DNA from: Clostridia bacterium
GTDB taxonomy: Bacteria > Bacillota > Clostridia > Christensenellales > Aristaeellaceae
NCBI GenBank assembly: GCA_017464305.1
Contig: JAFUDS010000001.1
Location: 62,001-126,000 of the forward strand
DNA length: 64,000 nt
Direction: 5' to 3'
The notes beneath the pieces were generated by a model. The model saw only the letters and a program-made list of their open reading frames with translations, made no database searches and was not told the origin of the DNA. Positions 43,809 to 52,894 of this stretch are shown here, in pieces (positions within the stretch are counted from its first letter, which is position 1; each line of letters begins with the position of its first letter). The position numbers and the translations under genes are program-made.

Positions 43809-43853
43809 TGGCACATCCGGCGGGATTCGAACCCACGGCCTGCCGCTTAGGAG
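43809..43853 (-). pseudogene. tRNA-Arg(CCU) 3' part, probable att site
   Basis: Reading leftward, the sequence starts in the anticodon loop (CTCCTAAGC), contains the T-arm GTGGGTTCGAATCCC and ends GGATGTGCCA. The 5' half is missing; the bases upstream (TTTTTCGAT) cannot pair with the anticodon stem. Such 3' tRNA copies are left at attachment sites of tyrosine-recombinase elements. Confidence 0.7.
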
Positions 43854-44826
43854 ATCGAAAAAGTGTTCGCCTTTGCTGTTCCCTGAAGTGCCTTGAGGCC
43901 TTTCCATTACTGGGTTTCTAACGTTTTTCACTGTTCGCATTTTCCTTCAAAATACCCCCGTTTTCCCCCAGTGCTGTTAGCTGGGTGTTAGCACAGCTAA
44001 CAAAGGCGGCGTGTTCGACTTTCACATCTACCGCCAAATCGTTAGCTGGAAGGTGACAAAAACATCATCAATCACGCCTTTTATGAGGCAAATCACATAT
44101 CCAGGCGTGAATAAATATTCACTACATACTTCCCAAGGGTTTTCCGTAATCCAAATCGATATTTTTATCCATCTACAGAATGAAAGGCATTGCAGAAGAA
44201 GCCGGTCCATCTGAATCTGCCGCTTTTGTTAGCTGAGTATTCCGCGAACGTTTGCTGAGAATTCCTTCGCTTGAACTATGTGGCGTTAGCAATCCAACAG
44301 TTGGTCATCTGCGATGACGTCCATTCTATAGCCCTTGAAGGTGCGTGAAACCCTTGTGTAGAGCCATTTTCGCCCTTACCGTTTGTTTTGATGGAGATTT
44401 CTCATCGCCCGCCTGAAATGTGGCAAGCAGAAAAATGGCTCGCTGCCAACAAAGGTGGCAGTCGTTAGCAGAATCGTTAGATGGTGCAGAAACCTTGCCA
44501 GCCGATATAAAAGAAAGATGCCGGAAATGCTTATTCCAAGCCGCTTTCCAGCATCTATTGTTATGTTCTCAAGGTGATTGAACTACCGCCTATAAAGTAC
44601 AAGATGAAATGTGAACAACACCAAGGTTTTCGACCATTTGGCAGTTCTTCGCTCAATTTGAGGCGGAAGGTGAACTACCACCTAGGAAACAGAAAACCAA
44701 TCAATTGCCTTCCAGCTTTTTCAGAGCTTCTTCCACGCCTTTGATCGCAGCCATCTCAACAAGCACGTCTTTACCATTACATATTGTCTAATCATCAGCG
44801 CCATTAGAGGATGCTTTCATTCACAA
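43854..44826. other. Degenerate region with a GTTAGC cluster, no intact gene
   Basis: No supported gene. GTTAGC or its complement occurs at 43976, 43987, 43996, 44041, 44228, 44285 and 44464, with GTTAGA at 44476. A leftward 48-codon open segment before the tRNA remnant (ending NSEKR at about 43919) could be the tail of a lost integrase-type gene, but I cannot confirm it. Confidence 0.5.
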
Positions 44827-46623
44827 CTATTCTCTTTGAAAATAATAGTATAGGCCCCAATCCTGATCATTAGCCCACGGATCGTAGAAATGAGCGGGCA
44901 TCCCATTTACGCTTCTGGGATAAACCATGGCACAGCTTGCACTTCCGTCCTCAAAGAAGAGTGAAAGGCTTCCTCTCAGATTTTTTTCTGCCCGAATCAG
45001 CCATCCCTTATCACCGGTTATACGCCCATAACGTTCGAACGCTAAGCCGCTGAGACTGCTCCAATAATGCGGAAATGTATCTCCCAGCATTTGACGTTTT
45101 CCAAACCAGTAGCCATCCCAGTGCCTGATTGCCACCTCGTTTAAATGATAATCCGGCTGCATCCCCTGGAATAATATCAACAGTTTCATCTGTTCCCTTG
45201 CTGCAGAAAGCAATGCCTGCTTTCCGCTGAGCTGATAACCCATCAGCAACATGTTCACTGCAGGTGCGACGATACTCTGTTCATAATCCACTTCGCTGGT
45301 AGGATAATAAATTCCGATGTCTGCGATTTTCTCTGCATGATGGATAAACAGACGTCGCATTCCTTCTGCACGTTCAGTCATACCTGCTTCTTGTAGCAGC
45401 GCAACAATACTAGTCATGGGAATGCCAATAGCATAGAATCTGTCACCACCACGATCATAATAGTTTTCCATTACATCAGCAGCCCGTTTTATCCATAAAG
45501 GCTCATGAGAAACTCGGAATAGTTCCATAAAGAACACAGCGACCCATGGTTCGTTATACAGGCGGTGTCTTTCTTCCATATAGCCAGCATCGTCATAGAC
45601 AGTATGGGTTTTTTCTTCATAGATTTCCCTGAGGATGAAATCTGCGTAATTCCAAAGACTCTTCTCCAACGCTTCATCATTGAAATGTCGGCAGGCCAAA
45701 GCGACTAAAGCACCCATCCCCAAACGTTCTCTTGCGCTGTTATGATCAGGAATGTCATGACTGTAGCACAGCTTGTTTGTTTCATTATCATAAATCAGAT
45801 ATGCCCCGCATAAATGGGAGGAAGTATCCATACACTGTTGCTTTTCTACAATAAACTGGGCCCGGCGGCGCAACAACTCAGTTGCAGGCGGCATGATTCG
45901 CCAGCAGGCGGTGGTTGATTTTCCGTTTGACTGGAACGTTTGACAAATCTCTCCCGTTCGGGAGGTGTCTACGAATCCTCCGTTCCATTTTACTTTATCG
46001 TAATGAAAAGCGACCCATTGCTCGGAAGTGATGTAAAGCGAACCAAAGTATGCTTTCAGAATGCGCTTCCAGTCTTCTATACCCTCATGGCGAAACAGCC
46101 TCCACCGAAGGATCTTTCTTTCTTCAGGAGCCAGAGAAAACTCTTTGGGATGAAGCAGAACAACCCCTCGCGTATTGCTGACACAGTGACTTTCCGTCAA
46201 ACTTCGCCGGATGCTGTAGCTTTCCAGAGATCCCTGCGTGAGAATCATTCCCAAATGTGGCGCCTGGCCCCCCATTCGAAGAGCAAGCACCCAGGAGACT
46301 TCTCCGCCGCACCAGACATGAGCATGGCAGCGCTGGGGCAGGCAGATATCCGCAGCCAAATAATTATCATTCAGCGGAAGCGAAATGGACACGCTTCCCG
46401 CATCACAGAAAATGGTTTCCTGCGATTCGTTCGTAAAGATATAGGTTTCCTCAAGCGTATCATCCTGAAGGGTAGTTCGGGCAGAGGTGCAGGAGATGCC
46501 ATTGGGTGCAGCCATCTCTCCCCAGAGATGAGGCTCATTTACCCAGTTCATGCGGAATGGGTCATCTGCAAAAGTGATCTTTGCCAGAGAACCGTTTTTT
46601 TCTTCTAAAACCCAGTGACTCAT
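44827..46623 (-). CDS. Six-hairpin glycosidase-like protein
   Basis: A 598-residue protein without signal peptide. An N-terminal beta-sandwich-like part (1-230) precedes an alpha-helical toroid (about 245-560) with repeated aromatic-rich helix pairs (NYADFILREIYEE, NEPWVAVFFMELFRVS, GYWFGKRQMLGDTFPHYWSSL). The layout resembles (alpha/alpha)6 glycosidases or unsaturated glycuronyl hydrolases, but I cannot assign a family or catalytic residues. Substrate unknown. It stands alone, 35 bases downstream of the AlbA_2 gene, in an otherwise decayed region. Confidence 0.6.
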   Translation of the reverse strand: MSHWVLEEKNGSLAKITFADDPFRMNWVNEPHLWGEMAAPNGISCTSARTTLQDDTLEETYIFTNESQETIFCDAGSVSISLPLNDNYLAADICLPQRCHAHVWCGGEVSWVLALRMGGQAPHLGMILTQGSLESYSIRRSLTESHCVSNTRGVVLLHPKEFSLAPEERKILRWRLFRHEGIEDWKRILKAYFGSLYITSEQWVAFHYDKVKWNGGFVDTSRTGEICQTFQSNGKSTTACWRIMPPATELLRRRAQFIVEKQQCMDTSSHLCGAYLIYDNETNKLCYSHDIPDHNSARERLGMGALVALACRHFNDEALEKSLWNYADFILREIYEEKTHTVYDDAGYMEERHRLYNEPWVAVFFMELFRVSHEPLWIKRAADVMENYYDRGGDRFYAIGIPMTSIVALLQEAGMTERAEGMRRLFIHHAEKIADIGIYYPTSEVDYEQSIVAPAVNMLLMGYQLSGKQALLSAAREQMKLLILFQGMQPDYHLNEVAIRHWDGYWFGKRQMLGDTFPHYWSSLSGLAFERYGRITGDKGWLIRAEKNLRGSLSLFFEDGSASCAMVYPRSVNGMPAHFYDPWANDQDWGLYYYFQRE

Positions 46624-46657
46624 GACATGCCTCCCTTTTATTCCTTAACAGAACCGA

Positions 46658-47203
46658 TCATAAATTGGCGGGTGTTTCTTTGCCAATCTCTATGGGACGC
46701 ATTTCGATTTTTTCAGCGATTTTTCGAATGGTATCCCGCCGCTTTTCGATCAGATTTGCTAAGCTTGTTGCATCCTTGATGGGAAAAGAACCAGATGAAA
46801 GACGGCTGTAAATCCTCCCTTCGTTAGTAATATACGGTGGCACCGTTCCTTCCTCAACTCTAACAACAAGGATTATTTTGTTGTCAACCACAAATCGCTT
46901 AACATCAATTTGTGGTGTTGGTGTTATAGAATCGAATACTGTTGTATGGATCCGCTGCTCTGTCCATTGTTCACATCCACCTATTGTCCGATCATTGTTT
47001 ATGCCTATGAACACATAGCCACCGAAAGTATTTGAAAAAGCACAGATTTCTTTTGCCAGTTTAGAACTTGATTCTTTGTCTGCTTTCCATTCAAAAAAGG
47101 TGGATTCATCAAATATCGAGTCTTCGCCATTTATTCTTTCCAATATCAACTTTATATCACTTGACCTTACATTGTCCCATGCTTTTCCATTGATACCAAT
47201 CAC
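46658..47203 (-). CDS. AlbA_2 (Schlafen-like) domain protein, short
   Basis: A 181-residue protein; residues 30-160 form an AlbA_2 domain: EWKADKESSSKLAKEICAF, FSNTFGGYVFIGINNDRTIGG and PPYITNEGRIYSRLSSGSFPI. Family members often carry a C-terminal HTH or DUF4062-like part, absent here. AlbA_2 proteins may be nucleases or regulators, some in phage defence, but no function is proven for this gene. It may be a shortened relative. Confidence 0.75.
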   Translation of the reverse strand: MIGINGKAWDNVRSSDIKLILERINGEDSIFDESTFFEWKADKESSSKLAKEICAFSNTFGGYVFIGINNDRTIGGCEQWTEQRIHTTVFDSITPTPQIDVKRFVVDNKIILVVRVEEGTVPPYITNEGRIYSRLSSGSFPIKDATSLANLIEKRRDTIRKIAEKIEMRPIEIGKETPANL

Positions 47204-47260
47204 ACTTTTTCACCTCTCAGTCTCAGCTTGGTACATAGCGCATTATTATCTAAACTCCTA

Positions 47261-47383
47261 TTAGTAATCCAGATTCTCAAGAAACCTTATACTTTTTCCT
47301 GCTTTTGCCGCATAGTCAATTTCTGATTGAGTGCTATCACCAATGTAACCGCCTACATTGATGACAAAGATTTCATCAGCCAT
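47261..47383 (-). pseudogene. Nucleoside 2-deoxyribosyltransferase-like C-terminal fragment, copy 1
   Basis: 40 residues: ADEIFVINVGGYIGDSTQSE, IDYAAKAGK and LENLDY. The VGGYIGxST-SEI-YA-GK pattern is that of DUF4406/YtoQ-like deoxyribosyltransferase-fold proteins. The N-terminal half is missing; a ChrA-like fragment abuts it on the other strand. Confidence 0.55.
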
Positions 47384-47384
47384 T

Positions 47385-47522
47385 CGTTTTGATTATGTAA
47401 CAGCTCTGCTCATGGCCGGATTGGCCATCGGCGCAGCGGCATATCAGCACGTCCGAAAAAAGCAGATGTCGCCGATCCTGCTGATCATCGCGGCAGCTAC
47501 CTTGGGAATGCTGATCTATTAA
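47385..47522 (+). pseudogene. Chromate transporter (ChrA)-like C-terminal fragment
   Basis: 45 residues, RFDYVTALLMAGLAIGAAAY, QHVRKKQMSPIL and LIIAAATLGMLIY. The hydrophobic KxxPILLI ending is typical of ChrA-family transporters. No start and no upstream part. Confidence 0.5.
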
Positions 47523-47525
47523 TGC

Positions 47526-48299
47526 TCAGAGCGTGATGCTGTCTCCCGCACTGATGTAATGGAGATTCTTCATCCGCGACTGCATGAAGCGGTATTGCTC
47601 CGTTCCCGTGCAGTGACAGGTATAATAGGTCGTTGGGTAAGTGTTCAGCCGGTCGGCGAATGAAGCCAGCGTCTCATCCAGCGGGAATTTGGACAGGTGG
47701 AAGCCGCCGATGAGCACATCCGGCTGGAACCAGTGCATGATGTTCAGAATGCCCCGGTGGGAGCAGCCGCTGAACAGAATGCGCTTCCCATTTTCCTCCG
47801 CCAGCAGATACTGCTCGTGCCGGAAATCCTCCGGCTGCATAACGCCATCCTGTACCACATTCAGCCCGCAGGAGCCGAAATCCATGACCTTCACCGCGTC
47901 CGGCCTGTTATAAAGCGTGAGCCCGGGCGCGATTTCTTTTTCCTCGTCCACATACACGATCCGCCCGGAGGCTTGCAGCGACGGCTCCAGCCCTATGTAT
48001 TTCTCCGTGCCGTTGTAGTGCGGTTCAAAGGCGTGACGGCTCATGTAGACCGGCGCGTGGTCGTTCAGCTTCAGGAAGGTATGAAGCCCGCCGCCGTGGT
48101 CGTAATGCCCATGGGACAGCACGGCAAAGTCTGCCGTGTTCAGGTCGATCCCGAGAGCCTCCGCATTCCGGGCGAACAGGTCTGTCTGCCCCATGTCGAA
48201 CAAGAAACGGCAGGCATCCGTCTCCACAAACAAGCTCAGCCCGTGCTCCACGGGCAGGCCGCAGGCGGAGGTATTTTCCAGTAATGCTGTAATCTTCAT
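47526..48299 (-). CDS. MBL-fold metallohydrolase
   Basis: A 257-residue soluble metallo-beta-lactamase-fold enzyme. Metal motif SHGHYDHGGGL (about 62-72), then MSRHAF, ILFSGCSHRGIL and YYTCHCTGTEQYR. The layout is that of the methyltransferase-linked MBL group related to dihydropterin-ribofuranosyl-aminobenzene-phosphate synthases. Its start overlaps the stop of the histidine kinase by four bases, so it is translated with that sensor. Substrate unknown. Confidence 0.85.
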   Translation of the reverse strand: MKITALLENTSACGLPVEHGLSLFVETDACRFLFDMGQTDLFARNAEALGIDLNTADFAVLSHGHYDHGGGLHTFLKLNDHAPVYMSRHAFEPHYNGTEKYIGLEPSLQASGRIVYVDEEKEIAPGLTLYNRPDAVKVMDFGSCGLNVVQDGVMQPEDFRHEQYLLAEENGKRILFSGCSHRGILNIMHWFQPDVLIGGFHLSKFPLDETLASFADRLNTYPTTYYTCHCTGTEQYRFMQSRMKNLHYISAGDSITL

Positions 48300-51200
48300 T
48301 TCAGCAGCCCTTTCAGTGTTTCGACGATCGCCGGGATGTCATAAGGCTTGGCCAGATGCCCATTCATTCCGGCCTGGAGGGCGATCTGACGATCCTCTTC
48401 AAAGGCGTTCGCCGTGACGGCCACGATGGGGATTCCGGCTTTTGCCTGATCCTCCAGATTCCGGATCTGCTTTGCTGCCTCATATCCGTCCATTCTCGGC
48501 ATCTGAATGTCCATCAGAATGATGTCGTAGGTCCCGGCGGGGGCCGCCTTCATCTTCTCGACCGCCACAACGCCGTCCCCGGCGATCTCCACGTCGAAGC
48601 CGAACTCTGTCAGGATAGCCTGCGCAATCATCTGGTTCATTTCGTTGTCTTCCGCCAGCAGCACGCGCTTTCCGGAGAAGTCAGGCTTTTCCTCCAGGAC
48701 TTCCGGCTGCGTTTCCTCGCGCTTCGCAAAGGGCTGTGCCAGCAAATTTCTCAGCTCGGACATAAACAGCGGTTTTGTGCAGAAGGCCGTCACGCCAGCT
48801 TCCTTTGCTTCCGCCTCAATATCTGCCCAGTCGTATGCGGTCAGGATGATGATGGGCGCACTGTCGCCGATGACCCGGCGGATCCTTCGCACCGTCTCGA
48901 TGCCGTTCTGGTCCGGCATCAGCCAGTCAATGATATAGACCTGGAAGGCATCAGCCTGATCCATGGCTTCTTTGGCGCGAATCACGGCTTCCTTGCCGTA
49001 ATTCGTCCAGTCGGGCCGCATGCCGATCTCCCTCAGCATAGCGCAGACGGACAGGCAAGTGTTAGTATCATCGTCCGCTACCAGAGCGCGAAGACCTGTT
49101 AACTCCGGCAAGGGCTCGAATTTGGCCGATGCGTCGCTGATTCGGCAAGGCAGATTTACGACGAATTCGCTGCCCTTGCCCGTAGCGGATTGCACGGTAA
49201 TGGTACCGCCCATCATATCGACGATGTTTTTGGTGATCGCCATGCCCAGGCCAGTGCCCTGGATGCCGCTGACCGTACTGGTCTTTTCACGGGTGAAGGC
49301 TTCGAAGATCGTTTTCTGGAATTCCTCGCTCATGCCGATCCCGTTGTCCTTGATGCGGAATTCGAAGCTGGCGAGCCCTTGGGCGGGAGACGGTTTTTCA
49401 ATCACCCGGAAGCTGATGGTGCCGCCCGGCGGGGTAAACTTGATGGCATTGGTCAGAATGTTCAGCAACACCTGATTGAGCCGCAGCTTGTCCGTGATGA
49501 TGTCCTCATGGGTCACGTCCTGTGTGTCGATGAACAGCTCCAGCTGCTTGGAGGTCACATTGGATTGGATGATCGTCCGCAGATCGTGGATCACATCCGG
49601 CAGATGCACCTCCGCCTCCTCGATGGTCACCTTGCCGCTTTCGATCCGGCTCATATCCAGAACATCGTTGATGAGGGACAGCAGATGCTGGCTGGATACC
49701 GTGATCTTTCCGAGGTAATCCTGCACCTGTTCCCTGTTGTCGATGTGCGAGGCCGCCAGCGCCGTAAAGCCCACAATGGCGTTCATGGGCGTGCGCATGT
49801 CATGGGACATGTTATTGAGGAAGGCGGTCTTTGCGCGGTTGGCGTGCTCCGCCGCAGCCAGCGCGTCAGACAGCGCCTTTTGGCTCTCTGCCAGCTCCCG
49901 GTTCTTTTCCTCCAGTTCCAGGCGGGCGCGTTCCTTTTCCTTTACTTCCGCTTTTGTTCGCTGGGTATCACGCACGAGCAGGAAGATGATGAACGCCGCA
50001 ACGACCAGGACGATGGAGCCTACCAATGCCATATGTTCCAGCACCATATCCAGAAAACCATAGGAATAGAGCTTCCCTGTGTATCGGTAGGAGATATTCT
50101 GCGCGTAATCGCTGCCGAGCACATTGATTCCCCGGTTGAGGAGCTTCAGCAGACCCTCGTTGCCGATTTCCACACCGAAACAGCGGTCGTCGCTGTAGCC
50201 GGACTGGTGGATGGAAAGGGCCGCATACTTTCTGTTCTTCAGGATCTCGTTGGCTCTCAGACCGTTAAGCGTCGTGCATCCGACCTGACCGGAGGCCACG
50301 GAGGACAGGCAGTCCTCGATGGACGGACAGAAAACGATCTCCGCCTCCGGATAATGCGTCCGCACATGGTAATACTGCATGCGGTTATTCTCGTTCACGG
50401 CAAAACGGGCCGTCGTCTGCTCACTGAATTCACCCGTATAAATCAGGGCGGTAGGAACCGAAACGACGGGGCTTGACTGGTAGATGCTGTTCTCCTCGGA
50501 ATAGTACAGGCCGCCGCCCACGGGAAATGCGACATCAATCACACCGGCGTTCATGTCGGCAATCATTGCGTCATAGCTCTGATATCCCCTGTAGGTGACG
50601 GTAATGTCCGATGTTCCCAAAGATGTCAGCATCTCGGGGATCATTTCCTTCAAAACACCCGTGACATTCCCATCTGAATCTGTATCACTATAGGGAAGAT
50701 AGTTTTCCAGATAGCCGATATGCAGTTCGGTATGGGTATTCATCCATTCCCGCTCGGCCTGGGAAAAGGCTCGGCTCGTGACGCTGAGTGAATAATACTT
50801 TGCTTTCAGAGAATTCAGGAAATTTGGTTCCTCGACGGCCAGCAGGGTCTGAGCGGTATTCAGTTCCGCCAGCAAGTCGGGGCGATTGATGTTCACGCAC
50901 AGATAGTAGTCCGAAGCGCCAAAAGAGTTCAGCACTTCAACGTGATCTCTTCCATTTGCGCCATCGCTCTCCGCGGCGATAACATCCACCTCACCGGCAT
51001 CGAAGGCAGCTACCAGCTGATCAGGGCTGGGAAAACGGACGACCTCCGCCTGTACATGGTGAGAGGTCAGGTATTCCTCCAGCACACTGACGATGGCGCT
51101 GTCCAGCACGCCGATCCGGCAGCCATTCAGGGTCTCCGGCTCAGGTGTGATGTGAATATCCGTATCATGCCGGACAAGATAATAGGATTCATTGCCCATG

Positions 51201-51568
51201 GTGCCTTCCGGATAGGCAATTACATGGGCTCGCTCCTCCCGCCAGGCAAGTCCCGCCAGCAGATCGAGTCCACCGTCAAGAAGCATCTGATACAGATCCG
51301 CAAAATCGCCGTACACGTATTCATACTTCCAGCCCGTGTATTCAGAGAGCTTGCGGTAGTACTCGTAGGCATAGCCGGTCTTGACCGCGCCTTCCTGCGC
51401 GCCCTCCTGAAAGATCTCGTTTTCGTAATACCCAACGCGGACGGTCTTGGGTTCTGCGTTGGCAAGGGCTGCTGGCGGCAGCAGTGAAAGAACTGCTATG
51501 AGTGCGCACAGTACGATTGCAATCTGGCGCAGGCGTAGCGTGATTCCTTTGGGGATGCCTGTTGTCAT
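48296..51568 (-). CDS. Hybrid histidine kinase with two solute-binding sensor domains
   Basis: A 1090-residue membrane sensor. A signal anchor (about 12-35) precedes two SBP_bac_3-type domains (about 38-265 and 285-505; TVRVGYYENEIFQEGAQEGA, LHIGYLENYLPYSD), one transmembrane helix (about 510-535), a short coiled coil, HisKA with His589 in SHDMRTPMNAI, HATPase (NAIKFTPPGG, GTGLGMAI) and two receiver domains with Asp881 in IIDWLMP and Asp1020 in ILMDIQMP. The BvgS-like architecture suggests sensing an amino acid or similar small ligand outside. No output domain or HPt is present. ATG 51568 follows GGAGG. Confidence 0.92.
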   Translation of the reverse strand: MTTGIPKGITLRLRQIAIVLCALIAVLSLLPPAALANAEPKTVRVGYYENEIFQEGAQEGAVKTGYAYEYYRKLSEYTGWKYEYVYGDFADLYQMLLDGGLDLLAGLAWREERAHVIAYPEGTMGNESYYLVRHDTDIHITPEPETLNGCRIGVLDSAIVSVLEEYLTSHHVQAEVVRFPSPDQLVAAFDAGEVDVIAAESDGANGRDHVEVLNSFGASDYYLCVNINRPDLLAELNTAQTLLAVEEPNFLNSLKAKYYSLSVTSRAFSQAEREWMNTHTELHIGYLENYLPYSDTDSDGNVTGVLKEMIPEMLTSLGTSDITVTYRGYQSYDAMIADMNAGVIDVAFPVGGGLYYSEENSIYQSSPVVSVPTALIYTGEFSEQTTARFAVNENNRMQYYHVRTHYPEAEIVFCPSIEDCLSSVASGQVGCTTLNGLRANEILKNRKYAALSIHQSGYSDDRCFGVEIGNEGLLKLLNRGINVLGSDYAQNISYRYTGKLYSYGFLDMVLEHMALVGSIVLVVAAFIIFLLVRDTQRTKAEVKEKERARLELEEKNRELAESQKALSDALAAAEHANRAKTAFLNNMSHDMRTPMNAIVGFTALAASHIDNREQVQDYLGKITVSSQHLLSLINDVLDMSRIESGKVTIEEAEVHLPDVIHDLRTIIQSNVTSKQLELFIDTQDVTHEDIITDKLRLNQVLLNILTNAIKFTPPGGTISFRVIEKPSPAQGLASFEFRIKDNGIGMSEEFQKTIFEAFTREKTSTVSGIQGTGLGMAITKNIVDMMGGTITVQSATGKGSEFVVNLPCRISDASAKFEPLPELTGLRALVADDDTNTCLSVCAMLREIGMRPDWTNYGKEAVIRAKEAMDQADAFQVYIIDWLMPDQNGIETVRRIRRVIGDSAPIIILTAYDWADIEAEAKEAGVTAFCTKPLFMSELRNLLAQPFAKREETQPEVLEEKPDFSGKRVLLAEDNEMNQMIAQAILTEFGFDVEIAGDGVVAVEKMKAAPAGTYDIILMDIQMPRMDGYEAAKQIRNLEDQAKAGIPIVAVTANAFEEDRQIALQAGMNGHLAKPYDIPAIVETLKGLLK

Positions 51569-51631
51569 GCGGACAGTCCTCCTTTCCAGTTCATATCCGG
51601 CGCAGCGGAGCCAATAGCTTTACGCTCATCC

Positions 51632-51985
51632 TTAAAGCAACTTTTCTTTCCATTCCTCTTCTTTAAACCCTGTTAGTACAAAGCCGTCGCCGACCACCAG
51701 CGGACGCTTGACCAGCATGCCGTCGGTGGCCAGCAGGGCCAGCTGTTCATCCTCGCTCATGGACGGCAGTTTTTTCGAGAGTTCCATCTCCCGGTAAGGG
51801 ATACCACTAGTATTGAAGAAGCGCTTCAATGGCAGACCGCTCGTGGCGTAGTATTTTCGGAGGGTGTCCTTATCCGGATGCTGAGCCTTGATGTCGATCA
51901 CTTCGTGTGCGACTCCATTATCCTCCAGCCATTTCAAGGCCTTCTTGCAGGTGGTGCAGCGCTTGTAGCAATACACTTTCAGCAT
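51632..51985 (-). CDS. ArsC/Spx-family protein
   Basis: A 117-residue thioredoxin-fold protein. KRCTTCKKALKWL near the N-terminus holds the CxxC site, DIKAQHPDKDTLRKYY and RPLVVGDGFVLTGFKEEEW are Spx/MgsR/YffB-group blocks. Family members are arsenate-reductase-like redox proteins or Spx-type transcription regulators; the CxxC and short length fit the YffB/ArsC-like branch. Followed 12 bases later by the DUF503 gene. Confidence 0.85.
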   Translation of the reverse strand: MLKVYCYKRCTTCKKALKWLEDNGVAHEVIDIKAQHPDKDTLRKYYATSGLPLKRFFNTSGIPYREMELSKKLPSMSEDEQLALLATDGMLVKRPLVVGDGFVLTGFKEEEWKEKLL

Positions 51986-51997
51986 AGAATAATCCTC

Positions 51998-52279
51998 CTA
52001 ACGAATCTCTCTCTGCTCGTCCAGTATCTCTGCTTCCGTATTCATTTCCACGAATGTGGAGATTTCGTCCATCAGATGGTCCGCTATGGCGTTATGCGGC
52101 ACGATTGCCGCCACACCGATCACAATGATCTGATGTGTATCCTGTTCGTCTATTTCCGCAGCGGAAACATGAAAATGATTCTGCAGTTGGGCAACAATGC
52201 TTTTTACTACCATCCGTTTTTCTTTCAAACTGTGAACCCATGGCGCATGCAGTCTGAATGTCATTGCTGCAATAATCAT
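51998..52279 (-). CDS. DUF503 family protein
   Basis: A 93-residue protein with the DUF503 pattern MTFRLHAPWVHSLKEKRMVV, KSIVAQLQNHFHVSAAEID and a conserved C-terminal part. Small ferredoxin-like fold of unknown function, often near ribosome-binding-factor genes elsewhere. ATG 52279 has GGAGG six bases upstream. It lies directly upstream of the ArsC/Spx-type gene. A truncated second copy is at 43544-43627. Confidence 0.85.
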   Translation of the reverse strand: MIIAAMTFRLHAPWVHSLKEKRMVVKSIVAQLQNHFHVSAAEIDEQDTHQIIVIGVAAIVPHNAIADHLMDEISTFVEMNTEAEILDEQREIR

Positions 52280-52554
52280 TCCTGCCTCCATACAAGCAAT
52301 CCTCCGGTATTCATCTCCGCATCTGTGACCAGAGCAACTTTGATACAAAGGAATATGGACAATGCTTGTAAATCAAAGGGTTTCAGCACCCTGGTCATCT
52401 CCTTTCCTCGACCCTGATAGTCGGCTCCGTATCGCCGGTTTCGGATCGTTTCACTCCCCAACGTTACTCCCGGGTTTCGTTGGTGAATGTAGTTTCGTTG
52501 GGGAGTTCGGAGTTTCGTTGGTGAGTGGCCTTTGGCAACTCTGGAAAGCGCTGT

Positions 52555-52641
52555 TTAGTCTTCCAGATAACAAACCGGTTTCCCAGTTTCCTTCGCGTAC
52601 TTAATCTCTGATCGCGTGCTGGAGCCAATGTATGGTAGTAT
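52555..52641 (-). pseudogene. Nucleoside 2-deoxyribosyltransferase-like C-terminal fragment, copy 2
   Basis: Frame with PYIGSSTRSEIKYAKETGKP and VCYLED before a stop. It matches the same C-terminal pattern as the remnant at 47261-47383. No start. Confidence 0.5.
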
Positions 52642-52760
52642 CCATTGAACGCACGCTGAAAAGACGGAGACGCCGGATCACCGCGCATGATCTCAGCGTA
52701 TTTGTCAAGTCCGAGGCTTCTCGTGAGCTGCGCCCGCATGATTTCCGATGCGGTAATCAT
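52642..52760 (-). pseudogene. N-terminal fragment of an unrecognised protein
   Basis: Starts at ATG 52760: MITASEIMRAQLTRSLGLDK, YAEIMRGDPASPSFQRAFNG YY. The frame looks like real coding sequence for about 40 residues, then runs out of frame into the deoxyribosyltransferase-like remnant. Function not recognised. Confidence 0.4.
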
Positions 52761-52794
52761 TGTACCGCCTTGTCAGCCGTGAAACAGAAACAGC

Positions 52795-52893
52795 TCACGA
52801 CTGCTTTCCATATGTCATTTCAATGTACTTCTGCTCCCATACGGGATCCCGCTCGCCGCCGTATTCACTGATCCGGCAGTCATGCCACAGATC
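52795..52893 (-). pseudogene. C-terminal fragment of an unrecognised protein
   Basis: Open frame with [20 protein letters not shown] and EQKYIEMTYGKQS then stop, overlapping the end of the permease-kinase gene. No start. Possibly the end of a gene whose front was replaced by the kinase insertion. Confidence 0.35.
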
Positions 52894-52894
52894 A

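Larger units (their letters stand above)
52280..52894. other. Gene-debris region between DUF503 and the permease-kinase
   Basis: Contains short leftover frames described separately, three TTTCGTTGG copies (52475, 52493, 52513), and an 11-bp inverted repeat ACTCCCCAACG (52453-52463)/CGTTGGGGAGT (52496-52506). Confidence 0.55.

Noticed and set aside
43809..43853. Complete tRNA gene
   Set aside because: No acceptor 5' strand, D-arm or anticodon 5' stem can be found upstream; only the 3' part is present.
43746..43940. 64-codon open frame over the tRNA remnant
   Set aside because: It reads through the tRNA fragment and terminator hairpin; a chance frame.
49190..50476. 428-codon open frame opposite the hybrid kinase
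   Set aside because: Shadow of the kinase and sensor domains; low-complexity His/Gly/Gln-rich protein.
52464..52760. A continuous 98-codon gene
   Set aside because: Only the first 40 codons look like real protein; the remainder is out of frame with the deoxyribosyltransferase-like remnant, so I list it as fragments.
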